Position numbers and translations under genes: made by a program
Notes under the pieces: generated by a model
Seen by the model: the letters and a program-made list of their open reading frames with translations, nothing else
Databases searched by the model: none
What the model was told of the DNA's origin: nothing
Source of the DNA: Hyphomicrobiales bacterium
GTDB lineage: Bacteria > Pseudomonadota > Alphaproteobacteria > Rhizobiales > Beijerinckiaceae
Assembly (NCBI GenBank): GCA_900470095.1
Contig: UBZM01000075.1
Coordinates: 1 to 63,224, forward strand
Direction: 5' to 3'
DNA length: 63,224 nt
Shown here: positions 52,009 to 60,321 of the stretch, in pieces
Layout of the letters: every line of letters starts with the position of its first letter
Numbering within the stretch: position 1 is the first letter of the stretch

Positions 52009-52235
52009 GTCAGAATCCCCTCGGCGGCCTTCGACCAGCATGAGCGAAGTCGTGGCTCGATTTGTGATGCATCAATAAAACATCATAAACGAAACGAGCC
52101 TGTCAACAGGCACGACTATGGCCATGGCGGCTCCGATCGGTTGAACGCTCCCTGCCCTGCTATCCCAGCACTGGCCTCTTGACCGCCGGCACAAACTGCG
52201 AGCAGTAATTGAAACATCAACAAAATATCTAAGGG
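52009..52235. promoter_or_regulatory. Divergent MFS/CapA control region with TGATGCATCA palindrome
   Basis: A 10-base perfect palindrome TGATGCATCA at 52065-52074 lies in a locally AT-rich stretch, with further ACATCA half-sites near 52080 and 52211. The last lies close to the CapA start and the palindrome close to the MFS start. FCD-type GntR proteins bind short palindromes of this kind, so the neighbouring GntR product is the candidate ligand-responsive repressor. Confidence 0.5.
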
Positions 52236-53318
52236 ATGACCATGTCCATTCTGACGCTCGGCGCTGCCGGAGATATCGTGGTCCGCGAGCGGCTTTATGC
52301 CGGCGATGCGCTGATCGATGAGGGCTATGGCGAGACGCTGGCCTATCTCCGAGAGAGCGATCTGGTCTGGGGCTCCTGCGAGGTGCAGTTCGCCCGCCAG
52401 GGCTACCGGAGCGATGCGCCGATCGCCTATCTCGTCGACCCGACGGTGGCCGGTGATCTCGGCCGGGCCGGGTTCGGGCTGATGACGGTCGCGACCAATC
52501 ACACCTGCGATTTCGGGCCCCACGCCTTCCTGGAGACGCTCGACCACCTGCATGCGGCCGGCGTCGACACCGTCGGCGGCGGCAAGGATCTTGCCGCCTC
52601 GCTCGTACCGGACCAGCGCGTGATCAATGGCTGCCGGTTAGGGACCATCGCGGTCTCCTGCCTGCTGCCTCCGGATTATGCGGCGACGGAGACGCGGCCG
52701 GGCATCGCGCCGCTCGCGATCGAGCAATGGCCGGAAATCCACCCGGTCCTGCTCGCGACTGAGCCCGGCGCACCGATGCGTATGCGCAGCCGGGTGCGCG
52801 AGAGCGATCTGGAACGGCTACGCGGGCAGATCGCCAGCCTGCGGCCCCATGTCGACGTGCTGATCGTCAGCGTGCACTGGGGCTATGGCCGCGGCGATCC
52901 GCTGGCCGAGTATCAGCGCGCGTTGGGACAGGCCCTGATCGATGCCGGCGCCGACATGGTGCTCGGCAACCACGCCCACAGCCCCGCGGGCGTCGAGACC
53001 TATCGGGGCAAGCCGATCCTCTACAGCCTCGGCAACCACATCGCCCAGCAGGACTGGGACAATGCCACCCCCGACCAGAAGGCGATCTTCTCGCAGATCG
53101 ACCCGTGGTCGATGGTCTGCCGCATCGGCATCGGCACCGGCGGCGTCGAGACGATCGCGTTCCGCGCGACCGAGTGCAACAGAAGCGGGATGCCAGTGCT
53201 GATCCAGGACCCGGCCCGCGCCCTGCCCGTGATCGAGCGGTTCGAGCGGCTCTCACGCGGCATGGGTACGGAAAGCGAGATCGAGGGCCTGAACCTGACC
53301 ACCCGCTTCACCGGGTGA
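52236..53318 (+). CDS. CapA-family calcineurin-like phosphoesterase
   Basis: About 360 aa. The metal-site motifs of the CapA/PgsA family are present: TLGAAGDIVVRERL near the start, DLVWGSCEVQF, ATNHTCDFG (about 90), VSVHWGYGRGD (His-Trp-Gly, near 213) and LGNHAHSPAGVE (about 245). No signal peptide or membrane anchor, unlike capsule-synthesis CapA, so a cytoplasmic hydrolase is more likely. It is divergent from the MFS gene and convergent with the iron-type ABC operon. Actual substrate unknown. Confidence 0.87.
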   Translation: MTMSILTLGAAGDIVVRERLYAGDALIDEGYGETLAYLRESDLVWGSCEVQFARQGYRSDAPIAYLVDPTVAGDLGRAGFGLMTVATNHTCDFGPHAFLETLDHLHAAGVDTVGGGKDLAASLVPDQRVINGCRLGTIAVSCLLPPDYAATETRPGIAPLAIEQWPEIHPVLLATEPGAPMRMRSRVRESDLERLRGQIASLRPHVDVLIVSVHWGYGRGDPLAEYQRALGQALIDAGADMVLGNHAHSPAGVETYRGKPILYSLGNHIAQQDWDNATPDQKAIFSQIDPWSMVCRIGIGTGGVETIAFRATECNRSGMPVLIQDPARALPVIERFERLSRGMGTESEIEGLNLTTRFTG

Positions 53319-53343
53319 CGCCCCCGGGAGCGCGCGCTGTCGC

Positions 53344-55017
53344 TTACAAAAGCGCGCGCTCGTCGCGGCCGAGCAGGCGGAAGGCGAGATAGATTGCGCC
53401 TGCGCTGAGCACGAGCAGGATCGTCGAGAGCGAGGCGGCCGTGCCGTAATCGCCATCATTGATCGCGATGTAGATCTTGACCGGCATGGTGATGGTGCCG
53501 CCGACATAGAGCACGAGCGACGAAGAGAGCTCGTTCACCGCCGTGACGAAGGAGAGCATCGCGCCGGCGATGATACCGGGCAGGATCAGCGGGATGGTGA
53601 CGCGCAAAAAGGCCTGGACCGGGCTGTAGCCGAGCGAGATCGCCGCCTCCTCCATGCTCGGCCCGACCTGGCGCAGCGCGGCGGCCGAGGAGCGCACCGC
53701 ATAGGGCAAGCGCCGGATGAAGACGGAGAGGATGATGATCGCCGCAGTGCCGGTCATCACCAGCGGCGGCGTATTGAAGGCGGCGATGAAGGCGACGCCG
53801 ACGACGATGCCGGGCATGACATAGGGCACCATCAGGGTGGCATCGAGCAGCGAGGTCTGGGCGGTGTTGCGCCTGGCCACCAGGCAGCCGATCAGGGTGC
53901 CGATGACCACGATCAGCAGCACGGAAGCACCGGAGAACATCAGTGAATTCATCACGACATCGCCGAGCGTGGCGATGATGCGGCGGTAGCTGTCGAGGCC
54001 GAAACCCGGCTGGAACACCGGCCCATTCGTCTTCCTGACCGAATAGATCGCCGCGATGATCGCCGGCATCGCACCGCCGAGCGCGATGACATAGACCGCG
54101 GCATGGGCCGCGACATTGGCAAAGCCGCGCAGCCTGATCTTCTCGGGCCGGTTGATCAGGTTGCTGTGATAGACGTTCTTGCGCGACATGAAGCGCTGGA
54201 TGAAGACGAAGACCATCGACATCAGGATCAGCGCCAGGCTGAGCGTGGTCGCCATGCCGAGATTGGAGCCGATCTCGGCGGAATAGGCGGCATAGGCCTC
54301 GGTCGCCAGCACATTGAAGCCGCGCCCGAGCAGCCGCGGCGTGCCGAAATCGGCGATGGCGTGGATCAGCGCCAAGAGCCCGCCGGCCGAGAGCGCCGGC
54401 AACACCAGCGGGAACGAGATCTGCAGCACGCGCTGGAACGGGGTCAGCCCGAGATTTTCGGCCGCCTCCTCCAGCGAGCGGTTGACATTGGCGAGCGCGC
54501 CCGAGGTCAGCAGGTAGACATAAGGATAGAACTTGAAGGCGAAGACGATGAGGATGCCCCAGACACCGTAGATCGGCGGCATGAAGATGCCCCAGGACAT
54601 CAGCGTCTGGCGCACGATGCCGCCCGAGCCGAACAGCACGATCCAGGAATAGGCGCCGATGAAGGGCGGCGAAACCAAAGCCAGGATCGCCAGCATCGAG
54701 ACGAAGCGGCCGCCCGCGATCTGGATGCGGGCCATGCAGAAGGCCATGACCGAGCCGAGCAGCAGTGCGCCGGCCAGACCGCCGAAGCCGACGATCAGCG
54801 TATTGATGAAGGCGTTGAAATAGCGCGTGCTGCCGAACAGCCTTTGCCAGTTGGCGAGCGTCAGCACCCCACTCTCGTCGCGGAAGCTGGAGACCAGGAC
54901 GAGCCCCAGCGGGATCAGCAGGAGCACGATCAGGATCGCCCAGGCCCCGACCGCTACCAGCGTCCAGAAATCCGGGCGCCAGCTGCGGCGCGTGGCCCCG
55001 ACGGCGATGGCGCTCAT
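53344..55017 (-). CDS. Iron(III)-type ABC transporter, two-domain permease
   Basis: About 557 aa. Two permease domains are fused in one chain, each with six helices and a coupling loop: EEAAENLGLTPFQRVLQIS (near 195) and EEAAISLGYSPVQAFLRVT (near 470). This is the FbpB/SfuB layout of Fe(3+)-type and 2-aminoethylphosphonate-type importers. Its ATG at 55017 overlaps the stop of the ATPase gene upstream by four bases. A GC-rich inverted repeat covers its last codons. Confidence 0.92.
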   Translation of the reverse strand: MSAIAVGATRRSWRPDFWTLVAVGAWAILIVLLLIPLGLVLVSSFRDESGVLTLANWQRLFGSTRYFNAFINTLIVGFGGLAGALLLGSVMAFCMARIQIAGGRFVSMLAILALVSPPFIGAYSWIVLFGSGGIVRQTLMSWGIFMPPIYGVWGILIVFAFKFYPYVYLLTSGALANVNRSLEEAAENLGLTPFQRVLQISFPLVLPALSAGGLLALIHAIADFGTPRLLGRGFNVLATEAYAAYSAEIGSNLGMATTLSLALILMSMVFVFIQRFMSRKNVYHSNLINRPEKIRLRGFANVAAHAAVYVIALGGAMPAIIAAIYSVRKTNGPVFQPGFGLDSYRRIIATLGDVVMNSLMFSGASVLLIVVIGTLIGCLVARRNTAQTSLLDATLMVPYVMPGIVVGVAFIAAFNTPPLVMTGTAAIIILSVFIRRLPYAVRSSAAALRQVGPSMEEAAISLGYSPVQAFLRVTIPLILPGIIAGAMLSFVTAVNELSSSLVLYVGGTITMPVKIYIAINDGDYGTAASLSTILLVLSAGAIYLAFRLLGRDERALL

Positions 55018-56075
55018 GCCGCCAACTCCGCCTGGACACGCCGTCCCTTAGCGTCGAAGCCATGGAGATCGGCCGGGTCGAAGCTCAACCGGATCTGCCG
55101 GCCGGCCTCGATCGCGAGATCGGGCGGCGGCGCACCGATCTGTGCGACGAGCCGATGCCCCTGCGCCTGCACCGTGAGATGGGCCTCACGGCCGAGATAG
55201 CTGAAATGCTCGACCGTTCCGGCAATGCTGGCGGCGCCGTTCCCGGCTCCCCGTTCGCCTGCCCCTGCCCCTGCCTCGGCGAGGCGCAGGCGTTCCGGCC
55301 GCAGCGCCCATTGCGCTACGCCCTTCACCTCGGGCAGGCCGAAGGCTGCGGGCGCCAGCAGGTTCATCGTCCCGACGAAGGAGGCGACGAAGCGCGTCGC
55401 CGGCTGGCCGTAGATCTGCTGCGGCGTGCCGATCTGCTCGACGCAGCCATGGTCCATCACGCAGATCCGGTCGGAAATGGCGAGCGCCTCCTCCTGGTCA
55501 TGCGTCACATAGATCGCGGCGATGCCGATCGTGCGCTGGATGGCGCGGATCTCGTCGCGCAGGTCGAGCCTGAGCTTGGCGTCGAGATTGGAAAGCGGCT
55601 CGTCCATCAGGAGCAGGCGCGGCTTCACCACCATTGCCCGGGCGATGCCGATGCGCTGCTGCTGGCCGCCCGACAGCGCGGCGGGCAGCCGGTCGGCCAG
55701 CGCCGCCAGCCGGACGGTGGCCAACGCCTCGGCGACGCGCCCGCGGATCTCGGACGTCGCGACCTTGCGGGCTTTCAGCCCGAAGGCGACGTTCTCGGCG
55801 ACCGTCAGATGCGGGAAGATCGCATAATCCTGGAAGACCATGCCGATGTCGCGCTTATGCGGCGGCACCGAAAGCAGGTCGTGGCCGGCGAGGTCCACCC
55901 TGCCCTCGGTGAGCTGCGAAAAGCCCGCGATCGAGCGCAGCAAGGTGGTCTTGCCGCAACCGGATGGGCCGAGCAGCGTGAAGAACTCGCCCTTCGCGAC
56001 CGAGAAGGACACGCCGTTCAGGGCTGTCGTGGCCCCATAGCGCTTGATCGCGCCGTCGACAGTCAGATACGCCAT
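55014..56075 (-). CDS. Iron(III)-type ABC transporter ATP-binding protein
   Basis: About 353 aa. Walker A is GPSGCGKTTLLRSIAG near residue 37, the Q-loop MVFQDYAIFPHLTV, the signature LSGGQQQRIGIARAM and Walker B LLLMDEPLSNLDAKLR with THDQEEAL. A TOBE domain forms the last 90 residues (WALRPERLRLAEAG). It is the first gene of the two-gene unit with the permease and is divergent from the binding protein gene across 110 bases. Confidence 0.93.
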   Translation of the reverse strand: MAYLTVDGAIKRYGATTALNGVSFSVAKGEFFTLLGPSGCGKTTLLRSIAGFSQLTEGRVDLAGHDLLSVPPHKRDIGMVFQDYAIFPHLTVAENVAFGLKARKVATSEIRGRVAEALATVRLAALADRLPAALSGGQQQRIGIARAMVVKPRLLLMDEPLSNLDAKLRLDLRDEIRAIQRTIGIAAIYVTHDQEEALAISDRICVMDHGCVEQIGTPQQIYGQPATRFVASFVGTMNLLAPAAFGLPEVKGVAQWALRPERLRLAEAGAGAGERGAGNGAASIAGTVEHFSYLGREAHLTVQAQGHRLVAQIGAPPPDLAIEAGRQIRLSFDPADLHGFDAKGRRVQAELAA

Positions 56076-56185
56076 GCCGGCAAAGCACCCCCGCTTTTGT
56101 CCCTAGTTGCGCATGGCCGCGATTGGACGGCAAGATGCAGAAACTTCGCCGGCGCAGATCGGTGTGACAGGGATGGGGATGAGTC

Positions 56186-57187
56186 ATGACAGCGAGCGGA
56201 AACTTGTCGCGCAGGACCTGGATCGGGCATTTCGTGCTGACGGCCGGGCTGCTTGGCGTGGCCGGCGGAGCCTATGCGGCCGACAACAAGGTCGTGCTCT
56301 ACACCGCGCATAAATCCTCGATCGTGCAGAAGATGATCCCGCTCTTCGAGGCCGAGACCGGCATCAAGGCCGAGGTCGTGCAGCTCGGTTCCGGCGATGT
56401 CTTCCGTCGCACCCGCGCCGAGGCGGCTGCGCCCAAGGCGGATGTGATCTGGAGCGTCACCGGCTCGCTCCTGACCGAAAACGCCGATCTTCTGGCGCCC
56501 TACACGCCCAAAGACCAGCCGGCGATCGACGCGCGCTTCGTCGCGAGCCCGGCCTGGACGCCCTATACGACCGTGATCTACGTGCTCATGGTCAACAACA
56601 AGATGGTCAAGGACGCCGAGATCCCCAAGACCTGGGCCGAGCTGTCCGATCCGAAATGGAAGGGCAAGGTCGCCTCGGCCCGCGCCGACAATTCCGGCTC
56701 GGCCTTCCAGCAGATGACGACCGTGCTGACCGCCGGCGGCGACAAGGGCTGGGAGGTCTATGGCAAGCTCGCCAAAAACTTCATCTTCTCCGACAGCTCC
56801 GGCGCCGTTCCGCGCTATGTCGCCGATGGCGAGGCGCCGCTCGGCCTGACGCTCGAGGACAACGCGCTGGAATATGTTGCCGGCGGTGCGCCGGTGAAGA
56901 TCGCCTATATCGAAGACGGCACGACGACCTCGCCTGACGGCGTGGCGCTGGTGAAGGGCGCACCCAACCCCGAACCGGCGAAGCGCTTCATCGACTGGGC
57001 CCTGTCGAAGAAGACGCAGGAAGCACTGGTGAAGGAAGCCGGCCGCCGTTCGGTGCGTGGGGATGTCGCCGCGCCCGGCGATGTGAAGCCGCTGGCCGAG
57101 CTGACGCTGGTCAAGCTCAAATCCGTCGACGAGCTCGGCGGCACCAAGGCGATGCTCGAGAAGTGGAGGCAGGCGACCGGCCAGTAA
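56186..57187 (+). CDS. Iron(III)-type ABC transporter substrate-binding protein
   Basis: About 333 aa. The signal peptide begins after two Arg residues (LSRRTWIGHFVLTAGLLGVAG), and the mature start KVVLYTAHKSSIVQKMI is that of FbpA/AfuA-like binding proteins. AWTPYTTVIYVLMVNN near residue 130 matches the fold. The iron-binding Tyr pair of true ferric binders (YY in the second half) is not obvious, so the ligand could instead be a phosphonate or other anion. ATG 56186. It is divergent from its ATPase and permease. Confidence 0.9.
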   Translation: MTASGNLSRRTWIGHFVLTAGLLGVAGGAYAADNKVVLYTAHKSSIVQKMIPLFEAETGIKAEVVQLGSGDVFRRTRAEAAAPKADVIWSVTGSLLTENADLLAPYTPKDQPAIDARFVASPAWTPYTTVIYVLMVNNKMVKDAEIPKTWAELSDPKWKGKVASARADNSGSAFQQMTTVLTAGGDKGWEVYGKLAKNFIFSDSSGAVPRYVADGEAPLGLTLEDNALEYVAGGAPVKIAYIEDGTTTSPDGVALVKGAPNPEPAKRFIDWALSKKTQEALVKEAGRRSVRGDVAAPGDVKPLAELTLVKLKSVDELGGTKAMLEKWRQATGQ

Positions 57188-57234
57188 TGGCCTGAACGGG
57201 GCGGCTCGAAGCCGCCTCGCGCCGATAATCGCCC

Positions 57235-58245
57235 ATGCAGATTGAGTGTTTCAGCCTCGGCAAGCGCTTCGCGACGCCTGAAGAGAACGAAGACAGCGTC
57301 GTCATCCTGCCCGGCCGCGGCTATGCCGTGATCGATGGCGTGACCGACCGCAGCGGGCGCCGCTTCGGGACGATGCGGGCCGGGCGCTTCGCCTCGGCCC
57401 GGGTCGCGACCGAAGTCGCGCGTTTCCTCCTCAGCGAGGACCTGAGCGTTCGCGGCGGCGAGGCGCGTGTGCGCCGGCTGGTCCTGGCGCTCAGCGACAC
57501 GCTGCGCGATGGCTATGCGGCGCATGGAATGTCGGAACGGGTGGAAACCGATGCGACAACGCGGATCGGCTGCACGCTGGCGCTGGGGTATCATGACGGC
57601 CCGGCCCTGCAGCTGGTCTCGATCGGCGATTCCGGCATCCGGCTTAGCGGAAAAACACTCGGCACGGTCCGCCATGTCGAGGCCAAGCCCCTCGACCGCG
57701 TGACCGCGTTGATCCGGCGGGAATGCTGGGCCTATCTCGGCCGGATGCGGGCCGATCCCCTGCACCAGCGTGCGATCTCGGACGATGCCGTCTGGAACGG
57801 CTTGCGCGTGCCGCCGGCAGGCCTGAGCGCCGAGGCTAGCGCCGAAGTCAGGGCCCATGTGCTGCATCTTTGCAGCGAGGAGATGCCGACGATCGCGCGC
57901 ACCGAGATAGAGCGGCTGCTCGACAGCGGCATCAGCGGCCAGCGCGTCTTCGCCAATCACCCGACCAGCGATCTCGGCTATGGCGTGCTCGACGGTTTCG
58001 CCATCGCCGAGCGGCATGTGTTTACCGCCGATTATGCCGCAGACGAGGTCTCGCGGCTCGAATTGTTCAGCGACGGCTATTTCGCCGAGCCCGAGGCCTT
58101 TGGCGTCGCGGCCTGGGAGGCGAGCTTCGCCGAAGTCGAGCGCATCGACCCCGACAAGATCGGCCCCTATGCCAGCGTGAAGGGCTCCGGCCCCGATGGC
58201 TGGACCGACGACCGGACCTATCTCGGCATCGCGTTCGATCGTTGA
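57235..58245 (+). CDS. PP2C-like protein phosphatase family protein
   Basis: About 336 aa. The PP2C metal-site motifs are in order: NEDSVVILPGRGYAVIDGVT (Asp and Gly near residue 35), TRIGCTLALGY, VSIGDSGIRL (about 135), LELFSDGYF (about 280) and TDDRTYLGIAF at the end. It would dephosphorylate Ser/Thr or act on a related phospho-substrate in the cytoplasm. It starts 47 bases after the binding protein stop, so it may share its transcript. Such a phosphatase in an uptake cluster is unusual. Confidence 0.8.
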   Translation: MQIECFSLGKRFATPEENEDSVVILPGRGYAVIDGVTDRSGRRFGTMRAGRFASARVATEVARFLLSEDLSVRGGEARVRRLVLALSDTLRDGYAAHGMSERVETDATTRIGCTLALGYHDGPALQLVSIGDSGIRLSGKTLGTVRHVEAKPLDRVTALIRRECWAYLGRMRADPLHQRAISDDAVWNGLRVPPAGLSAEASAEVRAHVLHLCSEEMPTIARTEIERLLDSGISGQRVFANHPTSDLGYGVLDGFAIAERHVFTADYAADEVSRLELFSDGYFAEPEAFGVAAWEASFAEVERIDPDKIGPYASVKGSGPDGWTDDRTYLGIAFDR

Positions 58246-58265
58246 GTTGGGGGCGGTGCGCGCCC

Positions 58266-58961
58266 CTATTCGGGCGCGCCCTCGCGCCGCCTGAGCGCCT
58301 TCAACCGGCTGATCAGGTGGCGCGCGCCCATCAGGATATGCTGCTCCAGATGGTCCTTGGCGCGCTCGATATCGCCCGCTCTGCAGAGATCAAGCAGGAG
58401 CTGGTGCTCGCGGTTCATGCGCTCCCGCCCGCCCGTCAGCCGGATCGGCAGCGGGAAATGGCGATAGGCGTTCAGATAGAGTTTTCGGATCAGCGCCAGT
58501 GTCTGCGGGCGGTTCGCCGGCGCGTAGAGCGCGGCATGAAACGCCCAGTTCAGGCTCGACCAATTCTCATCCTGCTGGTCTTCAGCGATCTGCGCCAGGA
58601 TCTCTTCGGCCTGTTGATAGTGCTGCGCCGTCATCAACGGCATCGAGAGTTCGAGAAGCCAGGTCTCGAGCCGGGCGCGGATCTCGTAGGTTTCCTCGAG
58701 ATCGTCGATCGACAGGCCTGAGACGACGGCGCCCTTGTGGGATTCCTGCCTGACCAGGCCCTCGGCCTCGAGCTGATGCAGGGCTTCGCGGATCGGAACG
58801 CGACTGACGCCGAGCTCGGCCGCCAGCTTTTCCTGACGCAGCTGGATGCCCTCGGGCAAGGCGCCGGACAGGATCTGGTCGCGCAGCAGGTCGACGACCC
58901 GGGCGGTCGTCGTCTTGCGCTGAAGCGCCGGAGGATTGTTCGACAGGATGGAAGCCGTCAT
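58266..58961 (-). CDS. GntR-family regulator, FCD type
   Basis: About 231 aa. The winged helix has RQEKLAAELGVSRVPIREAL and EGLVRQESHKGAVVSGLS. The FCD domain has LEETYEIRARLETWLLELS and NWAFHAALYAPAN. ATG 58961 is preferred; an in-frame TTG at 59030 would extend it. It is divergent from the glycosylasparaginase gene and the gap carries ATTGGATCCAAT boxes, so it likely regulates that gene. Confidence 0.92.
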   Translation of the reverse strand: MTASILSNNPPALQRKTTTARVVDLLRDQILSGALPEGIQLRQEKLAAELGVSRVPIREALHQLEAEGLVRQESHKGAVVSGLSIDDLEETYEIRARLETWLLELSMPLMTAQHYQQAEEILAQIAEDQQDENWSSLNWAFHAALYAPANRPQTLALIRKLYLNAYRHFPLPIRLTGGRERMNREHQLLLDLCRAGDIERAKDHLEQHILMGARHLISRLKALRRREGAPE

Positions 58962-59162
58962 CGCCTGCTCACGCTTCTCCTGCTCTGGCGCCTGGCCCCA
59001 ATCCCTGCCCTGAAGCGCGGTTCTTTTCAATCCAGGCGGTGATCTCGAGGCAGGATAACCGCATTTGTATCCAATCCTGGCGCGCGTTCAGCGGCGTCCA
59101 CAAACGACATCTCGCGCCGTTTCGCACCCTCTTGCGTTGGGTCGGGCAGCATCGTAATGGAA

Positions 59163-59181
59163 ATTGGATCCAATATCCAAT
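59163..59181. promoter_or_regulatory. Candidate GntR operator before the asparaginase gene
   Basis: ATTGGATCCAAT (59163-59174) is a 12-base perfect palindrome, overlapped by a second ATCCAA copy (59176-59180). A further TATCCAAT lies at 59068-59075, about 100 bases away near the GntR start. Three copies of ATCCAA(T) between divergent genes point to binding by the adjacent GntR protein. Confidence 0.55.
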
Positions 59182-59197
59182 CTGGTAGAGAACACCT

Positions 59198-60178
59198 GTG
59201 ATCGCGATCTGCAACAATGAAGGGGCCTGCGGCATTCCCGCGACGGCCCGAGGCCTGGCTGCCGGCGAAGCGGCGCTCGACGCGATCGAGGCGGGGATCC
59301 GGCTGGTCGAAGCCAGCGAGAGCGTCCGCACCGTCGGCCGCGGCGGCTGGCCCAATCTTCTCGGCGAGGTCGAGCTCGATGCCTCGGTGATGGACGGAAC
59401 GAGCCTGCGGAGTGGCGCCGTGGGCGCGCTCACCGGCCATCTGCATCCGGTCAGCATTGCCCGCCAGGTGCTCGAGCGCCTGCCGCACGAGCTGCTGGTC
59501 GGCGAAGGGGCAAGGCGCTTCGCCGCCGAGATCGGGGCCGAGGCCGGCGAGCTTCTGATGCCGCATGCCCGGACCGCCTGGGAGCGCTGGTTCCGGGACG
59601 AGGTCAGCGAGGCCGACCGCGCGAACTGGCCGGATGTGCCGATGGCGGAGCTCTGCGCCCAGGCGATCGACCCCGAGACCGGCCGCGACACCACCGTTTT
59701 CCTGGCCCAAGACAGCGAGCGCCATATCGGCGCCGGCACCAGCACCTCCGGCTGGGGCTGGAAATATCCGGGGCGTCTCGGCGACAGTCCGATCATCGGC
59801 GCCGGCTCCTATGCCGATACGCGCTACGGCGCCTGCGCCTGCACCGGGGTCGGCGAAATGAGCATCCGGGCCGGCACGTCGCGCGCCGTGGTGCTCTACA
59901 TGAAGATGGGCATGAGCGTCGAAGAGGCGGTCTACGAGGCCGTCTCAGACATGCGCGCCCTGAAGGGCGGGCTGATCGGCCGGGTGACGATCCATGCCAT
60001 CGATGCGGCGGGCGGCCACAAGGTCGTAGCCGTGAACGGCCTGCCGGAAAACCATTACTGGCTCTGGTGCAGCGGCGAGGCGGCGCCCTCGAGCCACCCT
60101 TGCGAGATCATCACGATCAGCGAGGAGCCCGCCCCCAAGCCGACCGCCCATCGCCGCTACGAGCAGATGGGCCTCTGA
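59198..60178 (+). CDS. Glycosylasparaginase / isoaspartyl peptidase-family Ntn hydrolase
   Basis: About 326 aa, Ntn-hydrolase of the N4-(beta-N-acetylglucosaminyl)-L-asparaginase family, made as a precursor that cleaves itself. Typical N-domain: VGRGGWPNLLGEVELDASVM and GAVGALTGHLHPVSIARQVL. The cleavage site precedes the nucleophile Thr in GRDTTVFLAQD, where most members have HDTIG; the loop AGTSTSGWGWKYPGRLGDSP and IGAGSYAD complete the site. GTG 59198. It lies between a GntR gene and an amino-acid binding protein, suggesting uptake and hydrolysis of a glycosylated or N-substituted asparagine. Confidence 0.87.
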   Translation: MIAICNNEGACGIPATARGLAAGEAALDAIEAGIRLVEASESVRTVGRGGWPNLLGEVELDASVMDGTSLRSGAVGALTGHLHPVSIARQVLERLPHELLVGEGARRFAAEIGAEAGELLMPHARTAWERWFRDEVSEADRANWPDVPMAELCAQAIDPETGRDTTVFLAQDSERHIGAGTSTSGWGWKYPGRLGDSPIIGAGSYADTRYGACACTGVGEMSIRAGTSRAVVLYMKMGMSVEEAVYEAVSDMRALKGGLIGRVTIHAIDAAGGHKVVAVNGLPENHYWLWCSGEAAPSSHPCEIITISEEPAPKPTAHRRYEQMGL

Positions 60179-60186
60179 CCTTCCGC

Positions 60187-60294
60187 CCTGGATCATCGGA
60201 CCGGACATCGTACCCGGTCCGATGATCTGACCCTTTGTGTTTGCATCGGCTCTGCCCCGAAAACCGCAATCCACTTTTCGGGCCAATCCTTTAG
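60187..60294. repeat. Dispersed two-hairpin intergenic repeat, copy 3 (best preserved)
   Basis: About 108 bases. Stem 1: GATCATCGGACCGG (60191-60204) and CCGGTCCGATGATC (60214-60227), a perfect 14-bp inverted repeat with a nine-base loop. Stem 2: CCCGAAAA (60256-60263) and TTTTCGGG (60275-60282). The core between stems is ACCCTTTGTGTTTGCATCG. Related copies lie at 9345-9450 and 9761-9863. It lies between the asparaginase and the binding protein genes. Confidence 0.85.
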
Positions 60295-60321
60295 TTCCAT
60301 CGATCATCAGGGAGAGTGACC

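Noticed and set aside
53329..53360. AGCGCGCGCT repeated as an inverted repeat at the CapA/permease convergence
   Set aside because: The self-complementary GC-rich block overlaps the last codons of the permease and has no T-run; it could assist termination but is not convincing.
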